A DNA stretch of 64,000 nt from Candidatus Dechloromonas phosphorivorans (GTDB lineage: Bacteria > Pseudomonadota > Gammaproteobacteria > Burkholderiales > Rhodocyclaceae): assembly GCA_016709495.1 (NCBI GenBank), contig JADJMS010000009.1, positions 62,001 to 126,000 on the forward strand, given 5' to 3'. Position numbers and translations under genes: made by a program. The notes beneath the pieces were generated by a model, which saw only the letters and a program-made list of their open reading frames with translations, was not told where the DNA came from and did not search any database. Shown here piece by piece: positions 18,293 through 27,603 of this stretch (position 1 is the first letter of the stretch; the number at the start of each line of letters is the position of its first letter).

Positions 18293-19862
18293 ATGAACAC
18301 TTATCCCAAGGCCTATCTCGTCGGCGGCGGTATCGGATCACTCGCTGCTGCTGCATTCATGATTCGCGATGGCAATATGCCCGGCGAAAACATCTCGATT
18401 CTTGAGGCAGCGCCCATCCTTGGTGGCGCCCTGGATGGTGCCGGCAACCCAGAAACCGGCTACTCATTGCGCGGTGGGCGCATGGTGACAACCGACAACT
18501 ACGAATGCACCTGGGGCCTGTTCAAATCCATCCCCTCACTGCAAAACGCCGGCCAATCGGTTTACGAAGAAACCGTGGCTTTCAACGAACTGCACCATGC
18601 GCATTCAATGGCACGGCTGGTCGACCGCTGGCGCGCCAAAGTGCCAGTTGAGTCGATGGGTTTCTCCATGCAGGATCGGATCGACTTGCTCAAACTCAGC
18701 CAGGCCGATGAAGCGGAGATGGGCGCCAGTTGCATCACCGACTGGCTCTCACCCGACTTCTTCAAGACCGAGTTCTGGTACATGTGGTCCACGACCTTTG
18801 CCTTCCAGCCCTGGCATAGTGCCGTCGAGTTCAAGCGTTACTTGCTGCGCTTCATGATGGAATTCTCGCGGATCGAGACTCTGGCCGGCGTTAAACGCAC
18901 CATCTATAACCAGTACGATTCCATGGTATTGCCCTTGCAAACCTGGCTGGATGGAAAGGGCGTGCGCTTTGTCATGGATTGCACGGTCACCGATCTCGAT
19001 CGCCGTGAAGCGGATGGCAAATACATCGTCACCGCCATCCATAGCCTGCGTAGCGGGCAGAAGGAAGTCATTGCCATTGAGGACAGTGATCTGGTTTTCG
19101 TGCAAAACGGCTCAATGACCGATGCCTCCAGCCTCGGCTCCATGACAGTGGCGCCCCCAAACTGACCAAGGCCGAGAGCAGCGGCTGGCAACTTTGGGAA
19201 AAGATGGCACAAGGGCAGCCGCAGTTCGGCAACCCGGCAGTGTTCAATAGCTGTATTGCCCAGTCCTATTGGGCCTCGTTCACCGTCACCCTGAAGACAC
19301 CGGATTTCTTCGAAAAATGATGCAGTTCAGCGGTAATGCGCCGGGGATCGGTGGCTTGGTCACCTTCAAGGACTCCAACTGGCTGATGTCCATCGTTCTG
19401 GCGCATCAACCGCACTTTATCAATCAGCCAGTTGATATTCAGGTTTTCTGGGGTTATGCCCTGTTTCCGGATCGCATCGGCAACTTTGTGGCCAAATCCA
19501 TGGCCGACTGCAATGGGGCGGAAATCCTGCAGGAGCTGTGCGGGCATCTGCGGTTTGATCTCGAAACCGTAGAGAAAGCCAACTGCATTCCCTGCCGCAT
19601 GCCCTATATCACCAGCCAGTTCATGCCGCGCCTGCCCGGTGACCGGCCACTGCCAGTGCCACCCAACTCAAAGAACCTGGCCTTCATCAGCCAGTTTGTC
19701 GAAATTCCCGATGATGTGGTGTTTACGGTTGAGTATTCCGTGCGCGCGGCACAGATGGCCGTTTATGAACTGCTGGCAATCAACTGGCCAGTACCGGAAG
19801 TGACGCCGCACGACGAGTCGCTGATGACCCGCTTTGAAGCCCTGCTCAAGGCCTTCAAGTAA
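18293..19862 (+). pseudogene. ohyA: Oleate hydratase (myosin-cross-reactive antigen family), two frameshifts
   Basis: The N-terminus has the FAD-binding Rossmann motif YLVGGGIGSLAAAAFMIRDG (GxGxxS), followed by ISILEAAPILGGALDGAG, GYSLRGGRM and the YECTWGLF region. Further markers are SWNYMW-like FWYMWSTTFAFQPWHSAVEFKRY and, in later frames, GGLVTFKDSNWLMSIVLAHQPHF, CIPCRMPYITSQFMPR and VVFTVEYSVRAAQMAVYELL. Frame changes fall near 19150 (in a run of five C) and 19315. Repaired length is about 523 residues; typical family members are 530-640. The enzyme adds water to the cis-9 double bond of oleate to give 10-hydroxystearate. AGGAGG lies upstream of the region and AAAG just before the start. 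Confidence 0.85.
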
Positions 19863-19884
19863 GCCGCAACGGCTGCAAATCAGC

Positions 19885-20667
19885 ATGATCGAATCCATTC
19901 TCCTGACCAGCGCGCGCATCTTCACCTGCAACCAACAGTTACGGTTGACCAACGCCAGCGGCTTTTTTTTCGAGCGCGATGAGCGCCTGTATCTGGTGAC
20001 CAGCCGCCATGTGCTCTACGACACACTCAGCCAGCACTTTCCCGACCACATCGAAATCGAGTTGCATACCAACTCGGAAAATATCGCCCGATCAACCGGC
20101 TTTTTCATGCCTTTGTATCAGGATGGTCAGCAGGTTTGGCGGCAGGGCAGCGACAGGGCCGGCGAAATCGATGTGGCGGTGATTGAAATCAACCGTGACG
20201 CCTTGCCCACAACGGCCGTCTATCGCGCCTTTACGCCGCAACACCTGATGGACCCGGCGGAGCAGGTTGAGGTTGGCAGTTCCTTGCTGGTGGTCGGCTT
20301 TCCGCTCGGCTTCCACGACACGCTGCATCACATGCCGGTGGTGCGTCAGGCCATTATTGCCTCCTCCTTTGGCCTGCGCTTCAAGGGCGAGGGCTATTTT
20401 CTGACCGATGCGCGTACCCATCGCGGCAGCAGCGGTGCGCAGGTCGTCATGCGGGTTGCAGATCCCGATCATGCACTTGGTGATCTACCGTGGATGCTGC
20501 TCGGTGTGCATTCATCGCGGCTTGATGTTGGCACCCGCGACCTGATTCTGGATGAGGCGCTGGGTCTCAACTGCGCCTGGTACGCCGATATTTTGCTGAC
20601 GCTAACCGAAACATCATCCTTATGTGCGCCATCGTACGGTGACGATCAACTTTCACGCCTAACCTGA
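19885..20667 (+). CDS. Trypsin-like serine protease-fold protein
   Basis: ATG 19885 (MIESILLTSARIFTCNQQ) is preferred over the ORF start 51 bp upstream, which lies inside the oleate hydratase end. A chymotrypsin-fold triad can be picked out: His in YLVTSRHVLYD, Asp in GEIDVAVIEI and Ser in THRGSSGAQVV. No signal peptide or PDZ domain is visible, so a cytosolic 260-residue trypsin-like peptidase is likely, of the type often annotated as a trypsin-like peptidase domain protein. Only 23 bp separate it from the preceding gene, suggesting co-transcription. Confidence 0.75.
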   Translation: MIESILLTSARIFTCNQQLRLTNASGFFFERDERLYLVTSRHVLYDTLSQHFPDHIEIELHTNSENIARSTGFFMPLYQDGQQVWRQGSDRAGEIDVAVIEINRDALPTTAVYRAFTPQHLMDPAEQVEVGSSLLVVGFPLGFHDTLHHMPVVRQAIIASSFGLRFKGEGYFLTDARTHRGSSGAQVVMRVADPDHALGDLPWMLLGVHSSRLDVGTRDLILDEALGLNCAWYADILLTLTETSSLCAPSYGDDQLSRLT

Positions 20668-20733
20668 GTTTCAGGCCTTAAAGGTCTCGGAAAATTTCTA
20701 ATTCAGTTTCAGAACCACCTAAAGGAAAACATC

Positions 20734-21297
20734 ATGACTACCAGACGCAATCTCTTAAAGAGTCTCATGCTCGTCGCCGCTGCCACCGCTACTCTGGGTA
20801 CCGTCAGCAATCAGGCGCTCGCCGCAACCGCTGACGATCTCGACAAGGATGCCGCACAAGCCTTGCAGACCCTCTACAAAACCAACCCGACTGCCGAAGC
20901 ACTATCCAAAAAAGCCCGTGCTGTGCTGGTCTTCCCGAAAGTTGTCAAAGCCGGTCTTGTTTTCGGCGGCAGCTACGGTGAAGGTGTGCTGATGAAGGCC
21001 GGCACCAACAGCGGTTACTACAATACCGTCTCGGCCTCGTGGGGCTGGCAAGCCGGTGCTGAATCCTACGGCTACGTCGTCTTCCTGATGAGCGACAAGG
21101 CCGTCAAGTACCTCGACAAGAGCATGGGCTGGGAATTCGGTGTCGGCCCGACAGTGGTTGCGGTCAACGAAGGCATTGCCAAAAATCTTTCAACCTCAAC
21201 CCTGAAAGATGATGCCTACGCATTCATCTTCGACCAGCAAGGTCTGATGGCCAGCCTCAGTCTTGAAGGCACCAAGATTTCCCGCATCAAGCGTTAA
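20734..21297 (+). CDS. SYLF-domain lipid-binding protein (YSC84-like)
   Basis: MTTRRNLLKSLMLVAAATAT begins a signal peptide cleaved near NQALAA. The mature protein has the SYLF hallmark: ALQTLYKTNPTAEALSKKARAVLVFPKVVKAGLVFGGSYGEGVLM, then SASWGWQAGAESYGYVVFLMS and a GLMASLSLEGTKISRIKR end. 187 residues, complete. SYLF proteins bind phosphoinositides in eukaryotes; bacterial versions are periplasmic and of uncertain role. AAAGGAAAA precedes the ATG. A terminator follows about 110 bp downstream. Confidence 0.9.
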   Translation: MTTRRNLLKSLMLVAAATATLGTVSNQALAATADDLDKDAAQALQTLYKTNPTAEALSKKARAVLVFPKVVKAGLVFGGSYGEGVLMKAGTNSGYYNTVSASWGWQAGAESYGYVVFLMSDKAVKYLDKSMGWEFGVGPTVVAVNEGIAKNLSTSTLKDDAYAFIFDQQGLMASLSLEGTKISRIKR

Positions 21298-21406
21298 GTC
21301 GACAGCCTATCCGGGCATCTGTGCCGGGTAGCTGGAATGGGCAATACGGAATTCATGTCGCGCTCGAGTCTCCGCTCTGTTTATAGATATGTAGCTCGTA
21401 TTGCTC

Positions 21407-21442
21407 AAAATGCCGACCCTACTTGGAGGGTCGGCATTTTTT
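21407..21442 (+). terminator. Rho-independent terminator upstream of cheB
   Basis: ATGCCGACCCT (21410-21420) pairs with AGGGTCGGCAT (21427-21437) over a six-base loop and is followed by TTTTT. It terminates the SYLF transcript and lies only 20 bp before the cheB start. Confidence 0.85.
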
Positions 21443-21461
21443 ACTGAAGGGTGCTCATCAC

Positions 21462-22043
21462 ATGAATCCCTCGCTTGAGAATTTCCCCATTGTTTGTGTT
21501 GGCGGTTCGGCTGGCGGTCTCGACGCGTATATCCGGCTGTTACAAAACCTTCCGGCCGATATGGGCGTGGCGATTGTCATCGTCAATCACATCACCAAGA
21601 TGCCGACGCAACTCCACGAAGTCCTGCCATGCTTCAGCAGCATGCCGGTTGAACTGATCACGGAAAATTTACGCATCGAACCCAACCGGGTTTTCATCAT
21701 CCCGGCCAATCGTGATTTGCACGTTGAGGATGGCGAGTTTCATCTGGCACCCATCTCCAAGCCGCGTGGCTGGCCGGATGTGATCACGGTTTTCCTGCGC
21801 TCGCTGACCCGATACTGGGATGGCAAGCTGATTGCAGTGATTGTCTCGGGCTACGATGGTGATGGTGCCGAAGCGCTGTGCGGCATACAGGAAGTCGGCG
21901 GCATTACCATTGCGCAAAAACTCGATACAGCAAAACAGCCTGACATGCCAGAGAGCGCCATTGCCAGCGGGTGCATCAACTTTATTTTGTCGCCGGAAGA
22001 TATTGCCAAGGAAATTGTGCAAATTGCCCAGGCTGAGGCCTGA
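21462..22043 (+). CDS. Stand-alone CheB-type methylesterase domain protein
   Basis: The start at ATG 21462 gives MNPSLENFPIVCVGGSAGGLD; the upstream extension would run through the terminator hairpin. The catalytic Ser lies in GGSAGG, the His in VIVNHITKMPTQLHEVL and the Asp near VSGYDGDGAEAL. There is no receiver domain, so regulation must come from elsewhere. 193 residues. The protein would demethylate chemoreceptor-like glutamates or act on a partner of the nearby CheB-CheR hybrid encoded on the other strand. No chemoreceptor gene is in the window. Confidence 0.85.
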   Translation: MNPSLENFPIVCVGGSAGGLDAYIRLLQNLPADMGVAIVIVNHITKMPTQLHEVLPCFSSMPVELITENLRIEPNRVFIIPANRDLHVEDGEFHLAPISKPRGWPDVITVFLRSLTRYWDGKLIAVIVSGYDGDGAEALCGIQEVGGITIAQKLDTAKQPDMPESAIASGCINFILSPEDIAKEIVQIAQAEA

Positions 22044-22056
22044 GCTTGTTTGCTTA

Positions 22057-22194
22057 TCAAAAGGCAACCCCCCCAGCCCCCCTTGACAGGGGGGAGCAAG
22101 TTCCGCCGCGCAATAGGCTCCTCCCCTGAAAAGGGGAGGTTGGGACGGGTTGTCTTTGTTTTCCTGTCAATCAAACATGGATGCGGCGCCGAGG
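22057..22194. repeat. Dispersed palindromic repeat, copy B
   Basis: About 138 bp nearly identical to 8980-9117: AAAGGCAACCCC at the left, CTCCTCCCCTGAAAAGGGGAGG in the right arm and the same AAACATGGATGCGGCGCCGAGG tail. It lies between convergent genes, 14 bp after the cheB stop. Confidence 0.85.
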
Positions 22195-22242
22195 CCGACA
22201 GGTGTAGCGAAGCATGAACGGGCGCTAACTGCGATTTGTAGC

Positions 22243-24852
22243 TTAATTCTTGACGCCAACCACCCTTAAATCAGCCTCCAACTGCTTGGCCCGGCTGATG
22301 TCGTTAAAGGTGATAACTACACCATCAATCACGTTTTCGAGCGTCCGGTAAGGCATGATTTTTACCTGGAACCAGCGCCCATCCCCGGTTTTGACTTCGC
22401 GATCAACGAAAACCAGCGTGCGCAACACATCTTCGGCATCATGCAGGAGGCCGGGATAGTCGAGATCCGTCACAATATCTGACAAGGCGCGCCCGACATC
22501 GCCCGGAATCAGCTTGAACAGCCGGGTTGCCTGCGTCGTAAAGCGCCGGATGTGGAGGGCGTTATTGAGGAAGACAGTCGCCATGTCGGTACTGTTGAGC
22601 AGGTTCTTCATGTCGTTGTTGGCCGATGACAGTTCATCAATTTTCGACTGTAATTCGACGTTGACCGTCTGCAGTTCCTCATTGAGCGACTACATTTCCT
22701 CCTTGGAGGTGGTCAGCTCTTCATTGGTTGACTGCAATTCTTCATTGGTCGATTGCAGTTCTTCATTGGTTGATTTCAGTTCCTCCTGCGAACTCTGCAT
22801 TTCCTCGCGCAAAGTTTGTACATGTTGCTGAACCTGGGCCAGCGCATGTTCAAGCTCCTGTACCCGTGGGTTGCTCCGCGCTGAACGTTTGATGGCGGAG
22901 TCGGTGGCTGGCGGTGCACTGACGACATCGCTGAAAACCAGCATCGCCATGCCGCGCAGGGCGGCTGGCTCTGAAATCGGCTGCACTGTGAGATCGACAA
23001 CCAGCGTACTGTCATTGCTGCCAACGTGAAGCTTCGGGCAAAAAACGCGCTCACCGGTCCGCAATGCCTTGGGTAAGGCCAGCGAAATTTCTTCGCGCAG
23101 GCCCTGACGCGCCATCGCGTGGATGTTCCAATTTACCTTGCCAGCCGCTGGCTCGAGATATTTGCCGGTTCGCCCACTGATATAAACCAGATCGCCCGTC
23201 GCATTGACCAGCACCGCTGCCGGGGAAAATTGCTGGAGCAGCAGATCATCGGCCAGGTGCTGCAAATTGACGATGGCCGGTTCGGGTTTGGTATCCATGA
23301 GCGATTCAGTCTTGTTGGTTAGATGGCGGGTAGGGAAATCAACTTCAACTTGTCTGACTGGCCGGCCACTGCGCCGATAGAGGCGCGCCTTGTTTTCTAG
23401 GGGTTCAAAAAGTTCGGTAAAGCCACCGACGGTTTCGGCGCTGCCCTGCATGAAGATGCCGCCCGGCTTGAGGCTGTAGTGGAACAGGGGCAGCAGTTTC
23501 TTCTGCAGTTCGGCATCGAAATAGATCAACAAGTTGCGACAGGTAAGAATGTCGAGCTTGGTGAACGGCGGGTCCATGATCAGGTTATGCGTGGCAAAAA
23601 CCACCATCTCGCGGATTTCCTTGCCCACTCGGTAGCCATTGTCGGATTCAACGAAATAGCGCTGCAGACGCTCCGCTGAAACATCGGTCGCAATATTGGC
23701 CGGGTAAAAACCCTGGCGCGCTTTTTCGATGGCATCCGGGTCAAGATCCGTGGCAAAAATCTGCAAGGTAAAGCGCCCCAGCGGATTCAGGAGCTGCTGC
23801 ACTTCGCGGAAGATAATGGCCAGCGAATAAGCCTCTTCGCCGGTAGAACAACCGGCCACCCAGGCACGGAGCGCGGCGCCGGCGGGGTAGTTGGTCAGTA
23901 ACTGGGGCAGGGCGGTATCTTGCAAATAGGCCCAGGAGGCTGGGTCACGGAAGAAGCGGGTGACACCGATCAGGAGTTCCTTGAACAGCAGGTCGACTTC
24001 CTGCGGGTTTTCGCGCAGATAACGCGCGTAAGCACCGATTTTGTCCATCTGATGGATCGCCATGCGGCGCTCAATGCGGCGATAAACGGTGGTTTTTTTG
24101 TAGAACGAAAAATCGTGACTGGTGTGCGCACGCAGCAGTATGCATATTTTTTCGAAGGCGCTTTTCTGGGCGACGGATTCGATCTCGCTCAGGGGCGGCA
24201 GGCTATGTGCATGCGGTAAATGTTGCAAAGTATCAATAATGCGTAGCGGCAACAGGTCGGTACTCGCCACAATGTCGGCCAAACCGGCATCGATGACGCT
24301 CTTCGGCATGCTGTCAAATTTGGCATTACTTGGTTCCTGTGCCAAAACCAGGCCGCCAAACTCCTTGATCGCGCGTACCCCCAGCGTGCCATCCGAACCC
24401 ATGCCGGAGAGAATGACGCCAACCGCATGTTCGCGCCGGTCTTCTGCCAACGCCCGGAAGAAAAAATCAATCGGCAGGCGCAAACCGCGCGGTGCAACGG
24501 GTTCGAGCAGGCAAAGGCGATCATGGAGTATCGACAGATCGCGGTTGGGCGGAATCACATAAACGTGATCCGGCTTTACCTTCATGCGGTTCTTGGCTTG
24601 CAATACGGGCATGGCTGTTGCTCGTTGCAGCAGTTCAGGCAGCATGCCGGGTTGCGTCGGGTCAAGATGCTGGATAACGACAAAGGCCATGCCACTGGCT
24701 GGCACTACGTGGGCAAAAAACTGTTCCATCGCTTCAAGTCCACCCGCCGAGGCGCCGATGCCGACAATCGGGAAGGGGCGCGGGGCAGAAGTGGCTGGGG
24801 ATTTAATGAGTGTGGATTGGGCGGCGCTGGTCTGCTTTTTTGGGTTTGGCAT
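22243..24852 (-). CDS. CheB-CheR-PAS hybrid chemotaxis/signalling protein (internal TAG)
   Basis: The protein begins with a CheB methylesterase domain (VGIGASAGGLEAMEQFF, HLDPTQPGMLPELL, SGMGSDGTLGVRAI; residues about 25-215), then CheR methyltransferase (YRRIERRMAIHQM, GVTRFFRDP, WVAGCSTGEEAYSLA; about 230-490), a PAS-like section (about 540-640), a coiled coil of repeated ELQSTNEEL heptads (about 665-745) and a C-terminal PAS domain. The frame is open except for a single TAG (22690-22692) at codon 721 inside the coiled coil, exactly where the heptad calls for Gln (KEEM-stop-SLNEELQ). Without that stop it has 869 codons. It lies 13 bp behind the Crp-PAS-GGDEF gene. Confidence 0.88.
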
Positions 24853-24865
24853 GGCCGTTTATTTT

Positions 24866-27472
24866 CTATTTATTTTTTCCTGATGAAGCCGGAGCGGTGT
24901 TTTCTGCTGTCTGCTGTCTGCTGTCTGCTGTCTGCTGTCTGCTGTCTGCTGTCTGAATGCTGTTGCGTCCGCCACTCTTGGCTCGAAAAAGCGCCAGCTC
25001 GGCACGCTGCATGACCTGTTCTACCGTATCGTCGGCGCCACTCATTGCCGCGATGCCGATACTAACCGTGATTGACACGCGTTGCTCGCCAATACTCACT
25101 GAAGTTGCCGCCGTTTTAAGGCGCAGGCGCTCACCGAATATGGCGGCAGCTGGCAGATCGGTTTCTTCCAGCATTACAGCAAATTTTTCACCACCAATGC
25201 GCCCGGCAAAATCCACGTTGCGCAGTTGCTCGCAGAGCAGTGCGGAAAAAAGGCGCAGGATGGCATCGCCGGCCAGTTGTCCCAGCGCTTTGTTGATCGC
25301 TGCAAAGTGATCCAGGTCGAGTACCAGCACGGTGACTTGGCGGTTTTCATCGCGCTTGAGCCGCGACAGCGCTCGTGTCATGTGTTCAATAAAATGTGAC
25401 GGGCTGGCCAAGGCTGTGAGTGGGTCAATTCTCGCCAAACGGTGCAATTCTGCATGCATCGCTTTCTCGGCAGTAACATCTTCAAAGACGGCCAGCGCCG
25501 CTTTTTTTCCCGACCATTGCACCGTACTTATATGGAGCCGACAGTCGATCATCTGACCAGATTTGCCAAGCAAGCGCATATCAAAATTAGGCGGGAGCAC
25601 TTCGCCACGCGAGTACGATTCATTTATCTCAAATGCTTTTGCTTGATCCGCTTCATAGACCAAGGGTAAAAATGATTGATTGATGCATTCGGCCAGCGCA
25701 TAGCCGATCAAGGCCTCGCTTTTCGGGTTGAGATAACGGATCAACCCATTCTGAATAATCGCTACACTCAGCGGCATTTGCTCGATCAGGCTGCGGTAGC
25801 GTTCTTCTGCGTCCTTTAAGGCCTGCTGCGTTTGATGGCGCAGGTTGATGTCCCGCGCAAAACCGACCGTGCCAATTGTTTTGTCGTCCAGGATGATCGG
25901 TGACTTGTAAATTTCGAACCAGCGTTGCTCATCGTCAAATTTCAATAATTCTTCAACCGTTCTTCTTTCACCGGAAAGAAGGACTGTCTGATCTTCGGCT
26001 TGAAATGCTGCGGCCAGATCCGGCGCGGCAATGTCGAAATCGTTCCGGCCAATCAGTGATTCTGTGGAAGGCCAGCCAAAAATTGAGGCTAAATGCGCGT
26101 TGACCGCAATGAATTGACTTTGCTCGTCCTTGAGCCAGACCATGAACGGAAAATTGTCGAGAATCGCCCGCAGATACTGTTCGCGCAGCGTCAATGCCTG
26201 TTGCGCGGATCGTTCTGAAGTAATGTCTATCACCACCATGCGGCATTCATCACCGGCTTCGTTGGGAATCGCTTCAATCCTGACCGTTGCCTCCGGCCGT
26301 TGGGGGTTGCTGCTCAATACGACTTCGCAGGTTGTCTTTTGCGTTGCCGGCAGAACTTCTTCAAGAAATTGATTAAAGGCATTCAGGCTGTCGGGGCTGA
26401 CAAAGGCGGCAAAGCGATGGCGGCTTTTTTGTGAGCCCTTGATGCCAAGCAGGATGGCGCCGCTCAAATTCAGGTCAAGAATGATGCCTTCGCGATTGAG
26501 CGTTATGTAGCTGACCGGAGCAAAGTCGTAAATGTCTGCATAACGGTCGCGCAGGGCATCTGCCTCATCATAGGCATGGCGCAGCGCTTCGTTGTGCATT
26601 TCCATTTCAATCTGGTGCACCTGAAGCTCATGCACCAGCTGGGCGTTATCCCACGCTGTTTTGGCGACTTCCGGCGGCGCTTGTTTCCAGCGCGCTTCCG
26701 CCCGGCTGCGGACATTTTCTGGATTGGGCCGGGCGCGGCCGCGCAGGCGAGTTTCCGGGGCGATCTGAAACAGCCGGTCATATTCAGCCTTGACCACGCC
26801 ATAACATTCACAAGCGCGGGCTTCGAGGCCGGCGCGGTCAATGATGTTGATGTAACCCCGGCTGTACTGGATCAAGCCGGCCAGTTGCAGTTTGCCGGCG
26901 GCTTCGGTGATCGCTTCGCGCCGCACGCCGAGGAAACTGGCAATCAACTCCTGAGTCATGTGTAACTGCAATCCGGGCAGCCTGTCCAGACTGAGTAACA
27001 GCCAGCGACAAAGCTGCTGATCAATGGCGTGGTGTCGGTTGCAAACTACACTTTGCGCCATCTGCGTCATTAGCGCCTGCGCATGGCGAAGTGCCAGATG
27101 TTGCAGGATGCCACCCTGGTCCAGTTCCCAGCGGATGACTTCAACCTTCAAGCGATAAGCCGCACCAGGACTTTGTACAACAACACGGTGATTGGTGGTT
27201 GCCCCGCCAAGCACCAGCGGCATGCCGACCAGACCTTCGTTGCCGATCATGGCCAGTTCTACCGACGCCCCGGTACGGGTGGTGAAGGTCAGTGAAACGA
27301 TGCAGGAAATCGGGAAATAGACGTAATCCATCGTATCGCCAGCATCGCAAAGCTCTGCACCAAGTTTCAGGGTAACCAGTTCAAGGTCATCCTGCAGGCG
27401 GGCATACTCATTGGTAGCCAGGCCAGCCAGGATTCGATTCTGTTTTGGGTTAGGGCTTGCAGGTGTTTCCAA
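24866..27472 (-). CDS. Crp/Fnr regulator fused to PAS-PAS-PAS-GGDEF
   Basis: 868 residues, one open frame. Residues about 20-235 are a complete Crp/Fnr protein: beta-barrel (YFPISCIVSLTFTTRTGASVELAMIGNEGLVGM), dimer helix and HTH (MTQELIASFLGVRREAITEAAGKL) followed by a winged segment. After a linker and a VHELQVHQIEMEMHNEALRH helix come three PAS domains (about 310-420, 430-555, 560-680) and a GGDEF domain. Its active site reads RIGGEKFAVML, so the position of the fourth signature residue, normally Glu, is Lys; cyclase activity is doubtful. The C-terminus ends in a QTADSRQ repeat encoded by a 7-bp tandem array. A palindrome lies 96 bp upstream. Confidence 0.9.
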   Translation of the reverse strand: METPASPNPKQNRILAGLATNEYARLQDDLELVTLKLGAELCDAGDTMDYVYFPISCIVSLTFTTRTGASVELAMIGNEGLVGMPLVLGGATTNHRVVVQSPGAAYRLKVEVIRWELDQGGILQHLALRHAQALMTQMAQSVVCNRHHAIDQQLCRWLLLSLDRLPGLQLHMTQELIASFLGVRREAITEAAGKLQLAGLIQYSRGYINIIDRAGLEARACECYGVVKAEYDRLFQIAPETRLRGRARPNPENVRSRAEARWKQAPPEVAKTAWDNAQLVHELQVHQIEMEMHNEALRHAYDEADALRDRYADIYDFAPVSYITLNREGIILDLNLSGAILLGIKGSQKSRHRFAAFVSPDSLNAFNQFLEEVLPATQKTTCEVVLSSNPQRPEATVRIEAIPNEAGDECRMVVIDITSERSAQQALTLREQYLRAILDNFPFMVWLKDEQSQFIAVNAHLASIFGWPSTESLIGRNDFDIAAPDLAAAFQAEDQTVLLSGERRTVEELLKFDDEQRWFEIYKSPIILDDKTIGTVGFARDINLRHQTQQALKDAEERYRSLIEQMPLSVAIIQNGLIRYLNPKSEALIGYALAECINQSFLPLVYEADQAKAFEINESYSRGEVLPPNFDMRLLGKSGQMIDCRLHISTVQWSGKKAALAVFEDVTAEKAMHAELHRLARIDPLTALASPSHFIEHMTRALSRLKRDENRQVTVLVLDLDHFAAINKALGQLAGDAILRLFSALLCEQLRNVDFAGRIGGEKFAVMLEETDLPAAAIFGERLRLKTAATSVSIGEQRVSITVSIGIAAMSGADDTVEQVMQRAELALFRAKSGGRNSIQTADSRQQTADSRQQTAENTAPASSGKNK
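24903..24955. repeat. 7-bp tandem repeat in the end of the Crp-PAS-GGDEF gene
   Basis: Seven perfect copies of TCTGCTG plus a partial eighth. Because the unit is not a multiple of three, loss or gain of a copy changes the C-terminal frame after the GGDEF domain. It is not a CRISPR: there are no spacers. Confidence 0.95.
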
Positions 27473-27567
27473 TATGGCTCACTTCCGAAAACTGTTTGAA
27501 GCATCGAATTTCAAGGCGAAACGCGATACGCATTTTGGACAGCCTAACGCCGAATAACATTCCTGAA

Positions 27568-27583
27568 TGTGCGGTATCGAACA
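27568..27583. promoter_or_regulatory. Palindromic operator-like site, copy 9
   Basis: TGTGCGGTATCGAACA, followed by TAACGGTG, 96 bp before the Crp-PAS-GGDEF start at 27472. Confidence 0.6.
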
Positions 27584-27603
27584 TAACGGTGTGGCGGGAT
27601 TGC

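Noticed and set aside
24903..24955. Possible CRISPR array
   Set aside because: The units are 7 bp and contiguous without spacers; it is a simple tandem repeat.
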